Shown in pieces: positions 48,150 through 58,045 of a DNA stretch of 64,000 nt. This DNA is from Pontibacter sp. E15-1. Its GTDB lineage: Bacteria > Bacteroidota > Bacteroidia > Cytophagales > Hymenobacteraceae. Each line of letters begins with the position of its first letter. Positions within the stretch are counted from its first letter, which is position 1. A program made the position numbers and the translations under genes. Below the pieces are notes generated by a model. The model did not search any database, was not told where the DNA came from, and worked only from the letters and a program-made list of their open reading frames with translations. Location of the stretch: contig NZ_JAKVIR010000008.1 of the NCBI RefSeq assembly GCF_022601975.1, forward strand, positions 62,001 through 126,000. The letters are read 5' to 3'.

Positions 48150-51100
48150 TTACCGCACCACCAGCTTGGCGTTTTCTTTCGTGTGTTTTGACACTGCCGT
48201 TAGGATGTACACTCCTTTGTTCAGGTTATGCGCAAACAGCAACTCGGTTTTGGCAGACCCATCTTTGTTGGTTACTGCGGTTGTGGTCAGTATCGCACGG
48301 CCTCTCACATCATAGAGTGTAAGCGTAACCGCTTCATTCTGCTCAAAATTATTCAACTCCACGAAAGCCTTGTCGCCTGAACTCGGATTCGGATAAACCA
48401 AAAGTGCAGACTCGTCAACATCTATACCCCCGATGGACGCTTTCGCTACCGCAGAGGCGGAAAGAGCTTCGGCTGTAGAAAGGGCAATGGTCAGGTAGTT
48501 AGTCTCGGCACCGACAGCAGGTGCCGCCATGTTGCCGCCCAAAGTAACCTTACCCGACGGGAATGACTTGCTGAAGAGCACCATGGAGCTATTCTTGGAG
48601 TCGTCCACGCCCAGTCTGTCGGAGAGTCGCTGCCAGCTAGAGAGCCAGGAAGGCAGGGACGTGCCGCGCGGGTCATAGGCAACATATACCGTGGCATCCC
48701 TTGTCAAATTAAAGGTCAGCAGGGAGCTGCTCGTATTCCGCTTGTCATCGTTCGGCGGCTGGATGAGCGTTGCTCCCTGCAACGAAGCTGGCACCGAGGT
48801 GATTTGGTAAGTGCGGTCGGTATACATGCGCTTGCCAACCGCCAGGTCTGTCACCGTGTAGCTTCTGCCTGTGCCAACTGTTACGCCCGTAACCAGCGCT
48901 CCGGAACCGTTAATGACTGTAAAACTCAACGTTAATGGCTCACCGGCCGTGCCGCTTGCTTTGGAGCCCGAGTACGGCACAGCGTTAAGGGTGTAATTTC
49001 CCACCGCTGGTGTCCATGGATAGTAGCCCCCGCGCGTGTCGTCGCCGAACAGCGCATAAGGCGCTACGCTCTCCGTCACGCTCTTGGTCTGCGTCCCGGT
49101 CAAATTGAACTTCACGCTGCCCACCTTGCTCGGACTGGTATTGGCCCGAATGTTAAGGTTTTTCGTTGGCAGGCTAGCCAGGTTCAGTGTGGCACCGCTG
49201 GTCAGGACCATGATATCGTTGTCGTTATCAGCATTAACCAGCGTCATGCTTATCACCCGCTGTCCTGAACTGATTGGACGGTCCGTGACGGTGAAGCTAA
49301 GGGTTATCGCTATACCTGCTGCCCCTGTTGCCTTAGATCCTTCATAAGGTGTAGCCTGGAGGGTATAGCTACCCACCGCTGGCGCCCAGGCGTAATAGCT
49401 CCCGCGTGTGTCGTCGCCGAACAGCGCATAGGGCGCTACGCTCTCCGTAACGCTCTTGGTCTGCGTCCCGGTCAAATTGAACTTCACGCTGCCCACCTTG
49501 CTCGGACTGGTATTAGCCCGAATGTTAAGGCTTTTTGTCGGCAACTCGGCTAAGTTCAGCTCATCTCCAGATACCAGGTCGCGTATAGGCACATTCGTCG
49601 CCGCATTTATTAAAGTCAGACTCACTACTTGTGTGTTGCCGCCACTTGCCGGACTCACGGTTACAGCAATCTGCTCCTCATCAGAGCGTGTAGGCGTGCC
49701 GTTGTCCGTAACCCTCACACGGAAACTATACACACCCTCGCTTGTTGGCGTCCAGCTAAAGGCCCCTGAGGAGGCATTGATCGTTGCCCCGGTCGGAGGG
49801 TTTACAAGAGAGTATGCCAACACCTGGCCCGCGTCCGCATCGGTGGCAGTGGCGGTGAAGTTTAGGGCCTGGCCCACCTTGGTCGCCTTATCACCAATGG
49901 CAGCCAGCACAGGAGCGTGGTTGGAACTGGACGTTTCGATAACCAATTGGGGTTTATTCTGGGAACTCTCCTTACTGTTGAAGCTCAGGCTCACTACCCG
50001 GTTGGCCGGGTCACGAAGCAACAGGCTGACGATTTTGTCACCTATAAGCTGGGCCTGCACAAAGTCAGTCACATCCAGCTCATGGTAAACTGCCTGGCCA
50101 CCCACGCTCACCGAGCTCAACGCCCCAGCCTGTGCTACAGGCGCATTGTTCCACGTAATGCCTTGCTCCGTCCAGGAGTCGTTTGCGACCCCATAGGCCG
50201 CCATGCCTATACTAGCAGCACTTTCTGTGTTGCTGCCATACACCCGCAGCTTAGCTGACACCACGCTGCTCACCCCACTCAGGGAGAACTTCAGGTATGA
50301 GTTGCGCGCATAGCTTTCATTGCTGGTGGCCTTTACCAACAGTGCCGCCTCGCTCCCGTAGTTCGTGCTCGCGTAGCTACCGCCCCGCACGAAGGCATCG
50401 GCCACCGGTGAGAGCGTCAATTCCCCTCCCGCCGGACTCACGGTTACAGTAATCTGCTCCTCGTCGGAAAGGACAGGTGTGCCATTGTCTGTTACTCTCA
50501 CGCTAAAGGTATAGGTCCCCTCACTTGTCGGAGTCCAGCTGAAGGCGCCTGTAGCTGCGGCAATAGCGGCACCGGTAGGTGCGCCTACCAACGAGAAGCT
50601 CAACTGCTGCCCCGCGTCCGGGTCTGTGGCCGATGCCGTGAAGTTCAGCTGCTGGCCCACCGTCACCGATTTTCCCCCGATAGCCGTCAGCACCGGCGCC
50701 TGGTTGCTTGGCGATGCCTCCTTTACAGAGAGGGTATAAGTCGCGCTTTCTGAACATGTGTTTTGTGTTGCAGTTACGGTAATGGTTGCGTTAGACACAA
50801 CCGCTGTTGGTTTTCCGCTGATAACCCCGGAGCTGCTGTTAATGCTAAGCCCTGCAGGCAATCCCGTCGCCTTAAAGGTATACCCCGTAGGAGCGGTCGT
50901 AACCGTTTGCGTATAGGAGTCACCTGCTGTCGCGGTAGGCAAAACCGTCCCCGAAGCTGGAGTAAAAGTCAACGCTGGGCAAGGCGGCTCTGAGCAGCCA
51001 ATGGACATACTTTGCAAAGTAGGAGTCACGCTGGTGTTGGAAGTGGACAAATCGGCGCGGTACTGGATATAGCGCGAAGTGCCTCCTACCGTAGCCCCAC

Positions 51101-54100
51101 TTGCCGGAACAGCTTTGAACGCTGTCCAGCTATTATCCGGGGTTGGCGTATTGCCCTGTCGTTGGAAGATTGCTAGCGATGTGCCTGTAGGCAAGTTTGC
51201 CGTCCAGGCCGCTTCATCCCACACTCTTTCCCCACCACCGTCATATACCCTGGAAGTAAAGCTGCCAGAAGAAACATACGGCGTAACGTAGAGCCAGTCG
51301 ATGGATACAGCCGGACCTCCTACAGTATAATCGCTGGCTCCCACCCGCATGGGGGTAGTCAAGGTTACTGTTTCAGTATGCACCAAAGCACCATCGATGT
51401 AAAACTCCACATTGTTCGTGTTCCAGTTGATGCGGTAACTGTGCGAGGCACCAATGAAACTTCCGGGTATGTTGAAATCTGAAAAAGCACTTCCATTCCG
51501 TACTCTCGCCTGCAGCCCCGTTCCGGCATTGCCAGTGCTGAACATAGCCCATATCAGGGTGTTGTTGAACATATCCACGTCATCGCCTGCGCCAAAACCG
51601 ATATGCTGGAAACTGCTTGCACCAAACATCGCGACAAACTCCAAAGATGCCCCGGGACCAAAGGTAGTGCTCACCGGCTCAGTGTTATATCGGGCTCCAT
51701 CTACGGACACTTGCCCGTTCGCAACTGTAGACGCGCCGCCAGCGCTCCATGGAAAACTTTGCCACTCGCTGGCAGGAGGCAACGTGGTGAACTCCTCCGC
51801 TACCTGTGGCATCAGTTTAACGCCACCAGCAGTGGCATAAGTGCTGGCGCCAGCCGTCCCTTTGTTAAAGTCTGCAATAGACAGATCCGAAAAACAGGCG
51901 ACGGCAGGCGTAGTAAAACTCTTCGGCGCAGCAGGCGGAGCAGGTGACGTTGCGGTGTTGGATGCGGCGTCGGTGGAGGTTACCCGGTAGTAATAGGTAG
52001 TGCCGGAGGCAAGACCGCTAAGAGTCATACTATGGCTGGTCACTGCACTGGCATCAGTAGTCTGCAGGTTCAGCTGCCCGGCAGCCGTTCCATAGTCTAC
52101 CCTTGAACTGGAGGCCTTGTCGGTCGTCCAGGTAATAGTGGCAGTTCCGGCACTAGACTGTGCAGCTGCTACCGCTGTTATTTGCGGAGCCTCGTTGTCA
52201 CCTTCGTAAGTTGCCCGATACGTACCGTTGCTGGCCGGGAAGAAAGCGTACGCGATACCTTTTATCGTCTCGGTGGTATAAGACAGGTTACCGCCATTCA
52301 AGGTTATAGCTGTTAACTTGCTGCCAGCAGCATCCATGGGCACCATGCCTCGCAGGTTGTTGGAGCCACTGGCGGCCGTAACTGTAAAGGACAAAACTTT
52401 GCCGCTCCAGCTCATGTTGCCGAACGAAGAGTTATTGCGCCCATCCAGCCAGGTAAGCATTTGTTTTGAAGACACAACAGGCACCTGGCGCTGCAGTGCC
52501 GCGGCAATAATGGCATTTGATCCATTGCTACTGTTACCTCCGTTCGCATCGGTGTGCATGTTGGCCGTAAATACGCCATAGTATCCTTTCGTGCTCAGCG
52601 CATTGTCCAGAAGCGAGGCAATGTGGGTAGCATAGGTTATCCCAGACTCATCTGTCATCTGCGTTGTGGCCTGATAAACGTCAATTAGCGAGCCGTCTGC
52701 ATCGGCAAAGCGCATGGGCATTCCTGAGCCGGTAAACATTCCGGGGCGGTCGTTCACCCATGCCGCCGGCCAATAGTAATAGTTTGCATCCAGCCGAATG
52801 CCGTTCTCTAACTCAACCTTAGGCTGCGTGGCCCAATCGCTCCAGGCAATACAGTGTGTTCGGTGTGTGGTGGTTTGTGAGATGCTCGGGAACTGGGCTG
52901 CAAGATCCGCAAGCTGGCCAGTGAACATTTGTCTCAATGTAGCAGGTGTGTAGTTTGCGCAGCCCGTGTTCAAGTGCAGACTGATTTCAAAGCCCTGTGC
53001 TTCGAAGGCAGCCGCCTGTGCATCTGTGATGGGTGTGCCGGGGTAGATGTATGATGTGCTTCGGATGGCGGTCCAATTATCCACCGCTTGTTGTGTGTTT
53101 GCGGGGCTTTTAGCAATGTAATCGTTAAACCTGCCAATTGTTCCGCCATTGCCATGGTCATCGCCCGTCATCACAATGGCGGCCTTCAGGCCACGGGGCA
53201 AGTACCAGAAACGGGGCAAAGGCTTCTTGTGCATGTTACTTTGCAAGATGATGTTGGCCAGCAACCGCTGCTGTTCATCGGCCTGCGGGATGGCTACTTT
53301 ATTTAAATCTACCCAATCCGGGTAGAACATATCGTCTGACCGTATAGGCTGACTCTGTCCATCGCGTTTTTGGCCAGCCCAGGCGGGGTTACCCTGACGG
53401 GTATAGACAATGGACTTGGCTAAATCATAGGTAAAGGCAATCGCTTTGCCTCCGTTGGTGCCCACATCGCGCAAGGTTACCGCTGGGTTGGAGGTGGCAG
53501 TGTTGGCGGCAGAATACAAAGTCGCCAAGGTTTTCGCTCCGCTTGAGGCAACCAAGGTATAGAGGTTCGCGGTACCATGAAACTGCATCGTTTCGCCCAC
53601 AATTCCGACACCCGGCCCACTCGCCGTGTTTACCTTTATGTATTGGTCGGAGAGGGTGCCGGTGGCAGGCGCAATTCCTAGCAACGATGCCAGTTGTGCA
53701 TCCGGTTTAAAGGCGATTAAAGTGCCCCCTGAGTTTACCCAGTTGGTGAGCATCGTCACCTGAGCCCCGGAAAGTGCCATCTCTCCGAGTATAACCACAT
53801 CATAGCTAGCCAGCGCCGTGCTATTCACCTCCGAGATATGTTTCGCCGCAAACTCATTGAAGCCTTCTGCCCGTAGAATTTCTACAGCGTAGCGGCTAAA
53901 CGGATTGCTGGAGGTGCTTAGCACCAGAATGGGGCCACCGGGGCCATCGTTAGGTGAAGGCGGTGGCGGTGGCGGTGTAGCACGGGTCGTAAACGACGAG
54001 GTAAAAGTAGTTGCCAGCGCATTGCCAGCCACATCTTTTACACGAGGGTCTGTGCTGCCTCCCTTTACCTCAATGGTATAGGTAGTTGAATAACTCAGGG

Positions 54101-56663
54101 CTGAGGAGGGATTGAGTGTGGCCGTGAGCGAAGTGGCATTGTATGCTACGGTTGCGGCAACTGCCGAGCTGCCTTGGAGCAGCCGAACGGTTGAACTGGT
54201 AACCGTGGCAGGGTCCATCGCTTCATTAAATGTCACGCTTACATTGGCCCCTTCGTTCACGTTGGCAGCGTTATTTTGTGGCACTGTAGAAGCAACGGCG
54301 GGTGGCGTAGTATCCGCAGTGCCTTGTGTGGTGAAGACAACATCGACAAAGTAGTTGCTGGACTGGTAATTGTCAGTCGGGAAGGTTGGTGAGGCAGCGT
54401 ATTTATAGATGCCATTCAACCCGTCTTCCCCGTTTGCCAACGCACGCAAAGGACCATTTACCTTCGCCACATCGAAGTATGGATTGGTGGCGGAGTAATT
54501 GCCGGCGCTGCTGTGGTAAGAAATGACATAAGTAGTATTTGCCGTGATAGCAACTGGCGAGGCAAAGCCCACTTGCTGCCATCCCGAAGCTGACTCGTTC
54601 GTAAACGTAGCCTGTGCCAGCAAACTGCCAGTGTTGCTGTAAAGCTGGCCAATGTGGGTGCCAGTGTTCGCCGCCTGCTTGTAAAAACGCACCCCGGTAA
54701 TGTACCCATCAGTGGTTGAGCGAAACCTCATACCGAGCTGAATGGCTTGCCCATCGTTGTAAAATGTACTGCCTGACGCATCAGTCGGCTGAAAAACAGA
54801 ACAGGGGCATGCAACCGGATTGGGGTCCGTTACCGTTACTGCAGTTGTTTTTACCGCTGATATGTTTCCTGAATCGTCAAACGACCTGCTTTTAACGGAG
54901 GCTGCGCCTTGGGTTGTGGGGGTCCAGGCATACGTCCAGCTCGTGGTGCCAGAAGCTAAGCGCCAGGTGGTGCCGCCGTCTGTAGACACTTCTACCCCGG
55001 CCACTACGTTCGCGTCCGAGGCAGTGCCGGTTATGTTCACCGGGGTGCCGCTGGGAGTAGTTGCGCCGTTACCCGGAGAGGTAATGGTCACAGTCGGCAC
55101 CTGCGCATCTGAAGACGCGGAGGCAGCCACCAGACCAGACTGGAGTGTGGTCGGCTGTACGCGCATATCTGCAAACAGATTGACCGTAGCCTGCTGCATG
55201 GCAGGACTAACCACTTCATTGCCACGGGCGTGATTACTGTCTAAGCCCCAGGCCCATTGTACAGTACCGGCCCCAAAAACTAAGGCGCCGCTGCTGTGCT
55301 TGTACAAGGTAAGATGATGCGTTTTCCCGTTGAGCACTGTCTCAGAAAGTATGATTCTGCCAGCTGGGTAAGTTGCGCGATACCCCTCCTGCTCCGGGTT
55401 CCATTCATATCCCAGTGAGTTTTGGGTAAGTGCTAAAGATTGTCCATTGCCCAAAGACGCGACGCTTGTGTTGCGCCAGAATCGAAGGTTTTTGTATACG
55501 CTAGGCACCTGGATGGTACCGACTGTACCGTCCCAACTTAGCTGCCCAGTCAACTCGTTTTCCGGGTCGCAACCGTCAGACGAGGGATACTCGCAGCCGC
55601 TTCGCCACAGTCCTGTCCATTCCGGGCTGGGATCGCATTTGCCGTTGCACTGGTTTTCCCCGAGGAGTCCTTCCTTGTAGCACACCAGAGTGCGGTAAGA
55701 GGTGTTGGATCCGTCAATGCTGTTCTCCCAGCGTGTTTTCCAGTATATTTCGTTGCCACTGAAAAAGGCTAAGTTTATACCTTGATCCCGGGCAGCGGTC
55801 ACGTTGTCGCGCATGCCCTTCGACCAGTACTCGTCGTGCCCAACAGACATAAACACTTTGTGATTCTGAATGAGACTGCCACGGCGGTCCGTATCCGCAT
55901 CCGTGGTGTAAGAAATATCATAGCCGTTTTTTTCGAGGAAGCGGATCATAGGGTACTCTGCATTGAACAGCCAGTCTTCTTCAGCACCGCCTCCGCCGCC
56001 GCCTTCGCGGGTATAAAACGGTCGGTTGTAGCTTACCTTAGAGGCTTTACCCCCTGCACCCGTGTATAGACTCTTGCCATTGTTCGCATCGCCGTACACG
56101 TTGTAGGCCTGCCAGGTAGCATCAGATGTCTTAAAAAACAGATCCGCCGTGCTGGCGTCATCCCGCACCACAAAGGCAATATGGCTGGATCCGCCGTTAT
56201 CGGCTCTGGTGAGTTTGGCTAGGTAAACACCCGACACAGCGTCACTGGGAATCTGCCATTCGGCCGAATTGGCCCAATTGCCGCAGTCCAGCAATCCGGT
56301 GCTGCCAACCGTCATACAGGAGGGCTGGCTTTGGGGCAAAGTGGCCGTTACTATTGCGGAACCCACCAAACGAGCCCCTTTACCCTGATAGTAACCCAAC
56401 CTATATACTTTTATGCTATAGTTTGTAGCGTTGCTTTTAATCTTGAAAAGGGCTTTTTGACCTTTGTTGTAACTGATATCAGTCGCATACCCTTGAATGG
56501 TCTTGTCACCAACCCCATTGATCTCCCACTCCGAAGCATCCGTTCCTGTTTTGGAGTTTTCGGTTTGTATAGCATTTTGCCCATATACAGGGGTAACACC
56601 ATAGCTGCATATCGCGAGCAAAAGCAGCACTATTTTATTTCTAATTTGTAAATAATTTAACAT
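48150..56663 (-). CDS. giant (2837-aa) multidomain T9SS-exported protein
   Basis: The protein has a signal peptide (residues 1-29, ending TPVYG). In order I see: an N,N-dimethylformamidase large-subunit-like region (about 35-520, with VFMSVGHDEYWS); an Ig-like domain; DUF4082 (about 620-778); a Big_5-type Ig domain (about 786-893); a Rossmann-like region; a polysaccharide-deacetylase-like region starting VMTGDDHG near 1166; a fibronectin III domain (about 1490-1585); a lectin-like region (about 1611-1792); putative-Ig/cadherin-like domains; a DNRLRE domain (about 2080-2243); two tandem 124-residue repeats; and a type IX sorting domain at the end (LVYPNPSSGDKAFV). It should be secreted and attached to the surface. 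The ATG at 56663 starts the signal peptide; one at 56711 would displace it. Confidence 0.85.
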   Translation of the reverse strand: MLNYLQIRNKIVLLLLAICSYGVTPVYGQNAIQTENSKTGTDASEWEINGVGDKTIQGYATDISYNKGQKALFKIKSNATNYSIKVYRLGYYQGKGARLVGSAIVTATLPQSQPSCMTVGSTGLLDCGNWANSAEWQIPSDAVSGVYLAKLTRADNGGSSHIAFVVRDDASTADLFFKTSDATWQAYNVYGDANNGKSLYTGAGGKASKVSYNRPFYTREGGGGGGAEEDWLFNAEYPMIRFLEKNGYDISYTTDADTDRRGSLIQNHKVFMSVGHDEYWSKGMRDNVTAARDQGINLAFFSGNEIYWKTRWENSIDGSNTSYRTLVCYKEGLLGENQCNGKCDPSPEWTGLWRSGCEYPSSDGCDPENELTGQLSWDGTVGTIQVPSVYKNLRFWRNTSVASLGNGQSLALTQNSLGYEWNPEQEGYRATYPAGRIILSETVLNGKTHHLTLYKHSSGALVFGAGTVQWAWGLDSNHARGNEVVSPAMQQATVNLFADMRVQPTTLQSGLVAASASSDAQVPTVTITSPGNGATTPSGTPVNITGTASDANVVAGVEVSTDGGTTWRLASGTTSWTYAWTPTTQGAASVKSRSFDDSGNISAVKTTAVTVTDPNPVACPCSVFQPTDASGSTFYNDGQAIQLGMRFRSTTDGYITGVRFYKQAANTGTHIGQLYSNTGSLLAQATFTNESASGWQQVGFASPVAITANTTYVISYHSSAGNYSATNPYFDVAKVNGPLRALANGEDGLNGIYKYAASPTFPTDNYQSSNYFVDVVFTTQGTADTTPPAVASTVPQNNAANVNEGANVSVTFNEAMDPATVTSSTVRLLQGSSAVAATVAYNATSLTATLNPSSALSYSTTYTIEVKGGSTDPRVKDVAGNALATTFTSSFTTRATPPPPPPSPNDGPGGPILVLSTSSNPFSRYAVEILRAEGFNEFAAKHISEVNSTALASYDVVILGEMALSGAQVTMLTNWVNSGGTLIAFKPDAQLASLLGIAPATGTLSDQYIKVNTASGPGVGIVGETMQFHGTANLYTLVASSGAKTLATLYSAANTATSNPAVTLRDVGTNGGKAIAFTYDLAKSIVYTRQGNPAWAGQKRDGQSQPIRSDDMFYPDWVDLNKVAIPQADEQQRLLANIILQSNMHKKPLPRFWYLPRGLKAAIVMTGDDHGNGGTIGRFNDYIAKSPANTQQAVDNWTAIRSTSYIYPGTPITDAQAAAFEAQGFEISLHLNTGCANYTPATLRQMFTGQLADLAAQFPSISQTTTHRTHCIAWSDWATQPKVELENGIRLDANYYYWPAAWVNDRPGMFTGSGMPMRFADADGSLIDVYQATTQMTDESGITYATHIASLLDNALSTKGYYGVFTANMHTDANGGNSSNGSNAIIAAALQRQVPVVSSKQMLTWLDGRNNSSFGNMSWSGKVLSFTVTAASGSNNLRGMVPMDAAGSKLTAITLNGGNLSYTTETIKGIAYAFFPASNGTYRATYEGDNEAPQITAVAAAQSSAGTATITWTTDKASSSRVDYGTAAGQLNLQTTDASAVTSHSMTLSGLASGTTYYYRVTSTDAASNTATSPAPPAAPKSFTTPAVACFSDLSIADFNKGTAGASTYATAGGVKLMPQVAEEFTTLPPASEWQSFPWSAGGASTVANGQVSVDGARYNTEPVSTTFGPGASLEFVAMFGASSFQHIGFGAGDDVDMFNNTLIWAMFSTGNAGTGLQARVRNGSAFSDFNIPGSFIGASHSYRINWNTNNVEFYIDGALVHTETVTLTTPMRVGASDYTVGGPAVSIDWLYVTPYVSSGSFTSRVYDGGGERVWDEAAWTANLPTGTSLAIFQRQGNTPTPDNSWTAFKAVPASGATVGGTSRYIQYRADLSTSNTSVTPTLQSMSIGCSEPPCPALTFTPASGTVLPTATAGDSYTQTVTTAPTGYTFKATGLPAGLSINSSSGVISGKPTAVVSNATITVTATQNTCSESATYTLSVKEASPSNQAPVLTAIGGKSVTVGQQLNFTASATDPDAGQQLSFSLVGAPTGAAIAAATGAFSWTPTSEGTYTFSVRVTDNGTPVLSDEEQITVTVSPAGGELTLSPVADAFVRGGSYASTNYGSEAALLVKATSNESYARNSYLKFSLSGVSSVVSAKLRVYGSNTESAASIGMAAYGVANDSWTEQGITWNNAPVAQAGALSSVSVGGQAVYHELDVTDFVQAQLIGDKIVSLLLRDPANRVVSLSFNSKESSQNKPQLVIETSSSNHAPVLAAIGDKATKVGQALNFTATATDADAGQVLAYSLVNPPTGATINASSGAFSWTPTSEGVYSFRVRVTDNGTPTRSDEEQIAVTVSPASGGNTQVVSLTLINAATNVPIRDLVSGDELNLAELPTKSLNIRANTSPSKVGSVKFNLTGTQTKSVTESVAPYALFGDDTRGSYYAWAPAVGSYTLQATPYEGSKATGAAGIAITLSFTVTDRPISSGQRVISMTLVNADNDNDIMVLTSGATLNLASLPTKNLNIRANTSPSKVGSVKFNLTGTQTKSVTESVAPYALFGDDTRGGYYPWTPAVGNYTLNAVPYSGSKASGTAGEPLTLSFTVINGSGALVTGVTVGTGRSYTVTDLAVGKRMYTDRTYQITSVPASLQGATLIQPPNDDKRNTSSSLLTFNLTRDATVYVAYDPRGTSLPSWLSSWQRLSDRLGVDDSKNSSMVLFSKSFPSGKVTLGGNMAAPAVGAETNYLTIALSTAEALSASAVAKASIGGIDVDESALLVYPNPSSGDKAFVELNNFEQNEAVTLTLYDVRGRAILTTTAVTNKDGSAKTELLFAHNLNKGVYILTAVSKHTKENAKLVVR
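49041..49532 (-). repeat. tandem 124-codon repeats within the giant gene
   Basis: The blocks at 49041-49161 and 49413-49532 are nearly identical at DNA level over about 120 bp and lie 372 bp apart (124 codons). They encode the same segment, SPSKVGSVKFNLTGTQTKSV followed by APYALFGDDTRG. The flanking parts of each unit have diverged more. This indicates a recent duplication or gene conversion within the C-terminal part. Confidence 0.88.
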
Positions 56664-57372
56664 ATCGGGCTTGCTTACTTCTGGAATAGAACAAAATGCA
56701 AATAATAACACTATGCAGGCGGGATACCTGTGTGGAGGGGGATGTGTGGAGAGAGAAATAATTTAATTAATACAATATTTATTATTACAAATAATATATT
56801 ATTTGCATATTTTGGCAATAAAATTCATCAAAGCCTTAATCGGCTCCTAAAATTTAACTCGGTCGGTTTTTGAATTATTCTACGTGAAACAAGTAGCAGT
56901 TGCAAGAGTCACTACCAATATTAAATTATAAAAATGAAGATAATTTCAACAAATAATTTAATCAGAATAAACCTTAACAGCACAATAAAAAATATTATGA
57001 TGTTAATAGCATCAGTAGTATTATTAGTATACTTGTCCTACATTTTTTTGAATAGAAAAAATACCCCTAATCTGTAAAGGTGCAGATACGCAGGGTTAAA
57101 TGTCAGAAAAACAAGTTTAAGAATAATTCTGGTAGTTAATTTTGAGGAGATACTAATTCGCCTAGAAAAGTGACGCTCAGGGTAATCCTGTGACAAATGC
57201 TGAATATAGGTTTGTAATCGATAAAACTACCTTGCCTACTCCCCGCAGCAACTTTACAAATCATTGCCTCAGTATGATGTGTATATTTAGTTGCTTAATA
57301 ATAGACGGATGCGTAGAAAAGGATCTGAATGTGCGTAACTCCGCTGCAATGCCAGCGGTAAACGGTTAACGC
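56664..57372. other. AT-rich intergenic region upstream of the giant gene
   Basis: About 710 bp with no credible gene on either strand. The part around 56755-56830 is extremely AT-rich and likely carries the promoter of the giant gene. No RNA gene or repeat is recognised. Confidence 0.5.
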
Positions 57373-57421
57373 AAAAAAGCCGGACCCATCTTCGCCAAAA
57401 AGCAAAAGCGGGTCCGGCTTA
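57371..57421 (-). terminator. terminator of the small acidic gene
   Basis: The arms aagccggaccc and gggtccggctt form an 11-bp stem around a 24-base loop. On the minus strand it is followed by a T run. Confidence 0.82.
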
Positions 57422-57500
57422 ATAACAGCAGCGAATTCATCGGCTGCTTATGTTTGTTGGCTAAACATAGCTATACTTATATACTATTACTCTGCCATAC

Positions 57501-57689
57501 GCTTACTCAGCCGTCCAGAGCACACGCTCCTGGTCTGCCAGGATCAGGAGCACGCGCGGCGGGTTGGCCACGATCACCACGCGCATCTCCACGCCCGGGA
57601 AAGAGTCAGACTCTACCCACACGCCTTCTTTCTCATCGTGCTCCAGATCCGCCTCAGGGTCCAGGGTGCTGGCCAGGTAAGCGGTTGGC
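57501..57689. repeat. 189-bp direct repeat, copy 2 (source copy)
   Basis: The same 189 bp as 47356-47544, with two differences. Here it is part of an intact gene, so this is probably the original. Confidence 0.93.
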
Positions 57690-57901
57690 AGCAGAATGTC
57701 TGCATCAGATTTCAGTTTGCCGTGTACGTCTTCCAGCACATCCTCCAGGTAGTCGCCATACTCCTCGTTGAAGTCATCTTCCAGGTCGTGCAGCGCTTCC
57801 TCCATATCATCGTAACGCGCATCGTTGTAGTCCAGGCCGTTTAATTCCTGTTTCTTGGCAAGTATCGCAACGATGGATTCGTTTAAGGCATTTACATTCA
57901 T
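57503..57901 (-). CDS. small acidic protein of unknown function
   Basis: This 132-aa soluble, strongly acidic protein starts MNVNALNESIVAILAKKQEL. The N-terminal half is helical with many Asp and Glu (ALHDLEDDFNEEYGDYLEDV), and the C-terminal half forms strands (EMRVVIVANPPRVLLILA). I do not recognise a named family. The ATG at 57901 is preferred because the frame upstream to 57979 is not protein-like. Its 3' part has been copied 10 kb away. It is divergent from hppD. Confidence 0.65.
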   Translation of the reverse strand: MNVNALNESIVAILAKKQELNGLDYNDARYDDMEEALHDLEDDFNEEYGDYLEDVLEDVHGKLKSDADILLPTAYLASTLDPEADLEHDEKEGVWVESDSFPGVEMRVVIVANPPRVLLILADQERVLWTAE

Positions 57902-58045
57902 GGGATCGTATTTTTTACAAAGTTGACAACATGCGGTAGCAATTGCAAATAATCGGTTTGATAATTTGGCCCGGCGCATCTCCGGTTTTGATAAAGGCTT
58001 AAAAAGCGTATTTTTACAACAATCTACCTTTAACCCTTTAAAGCT

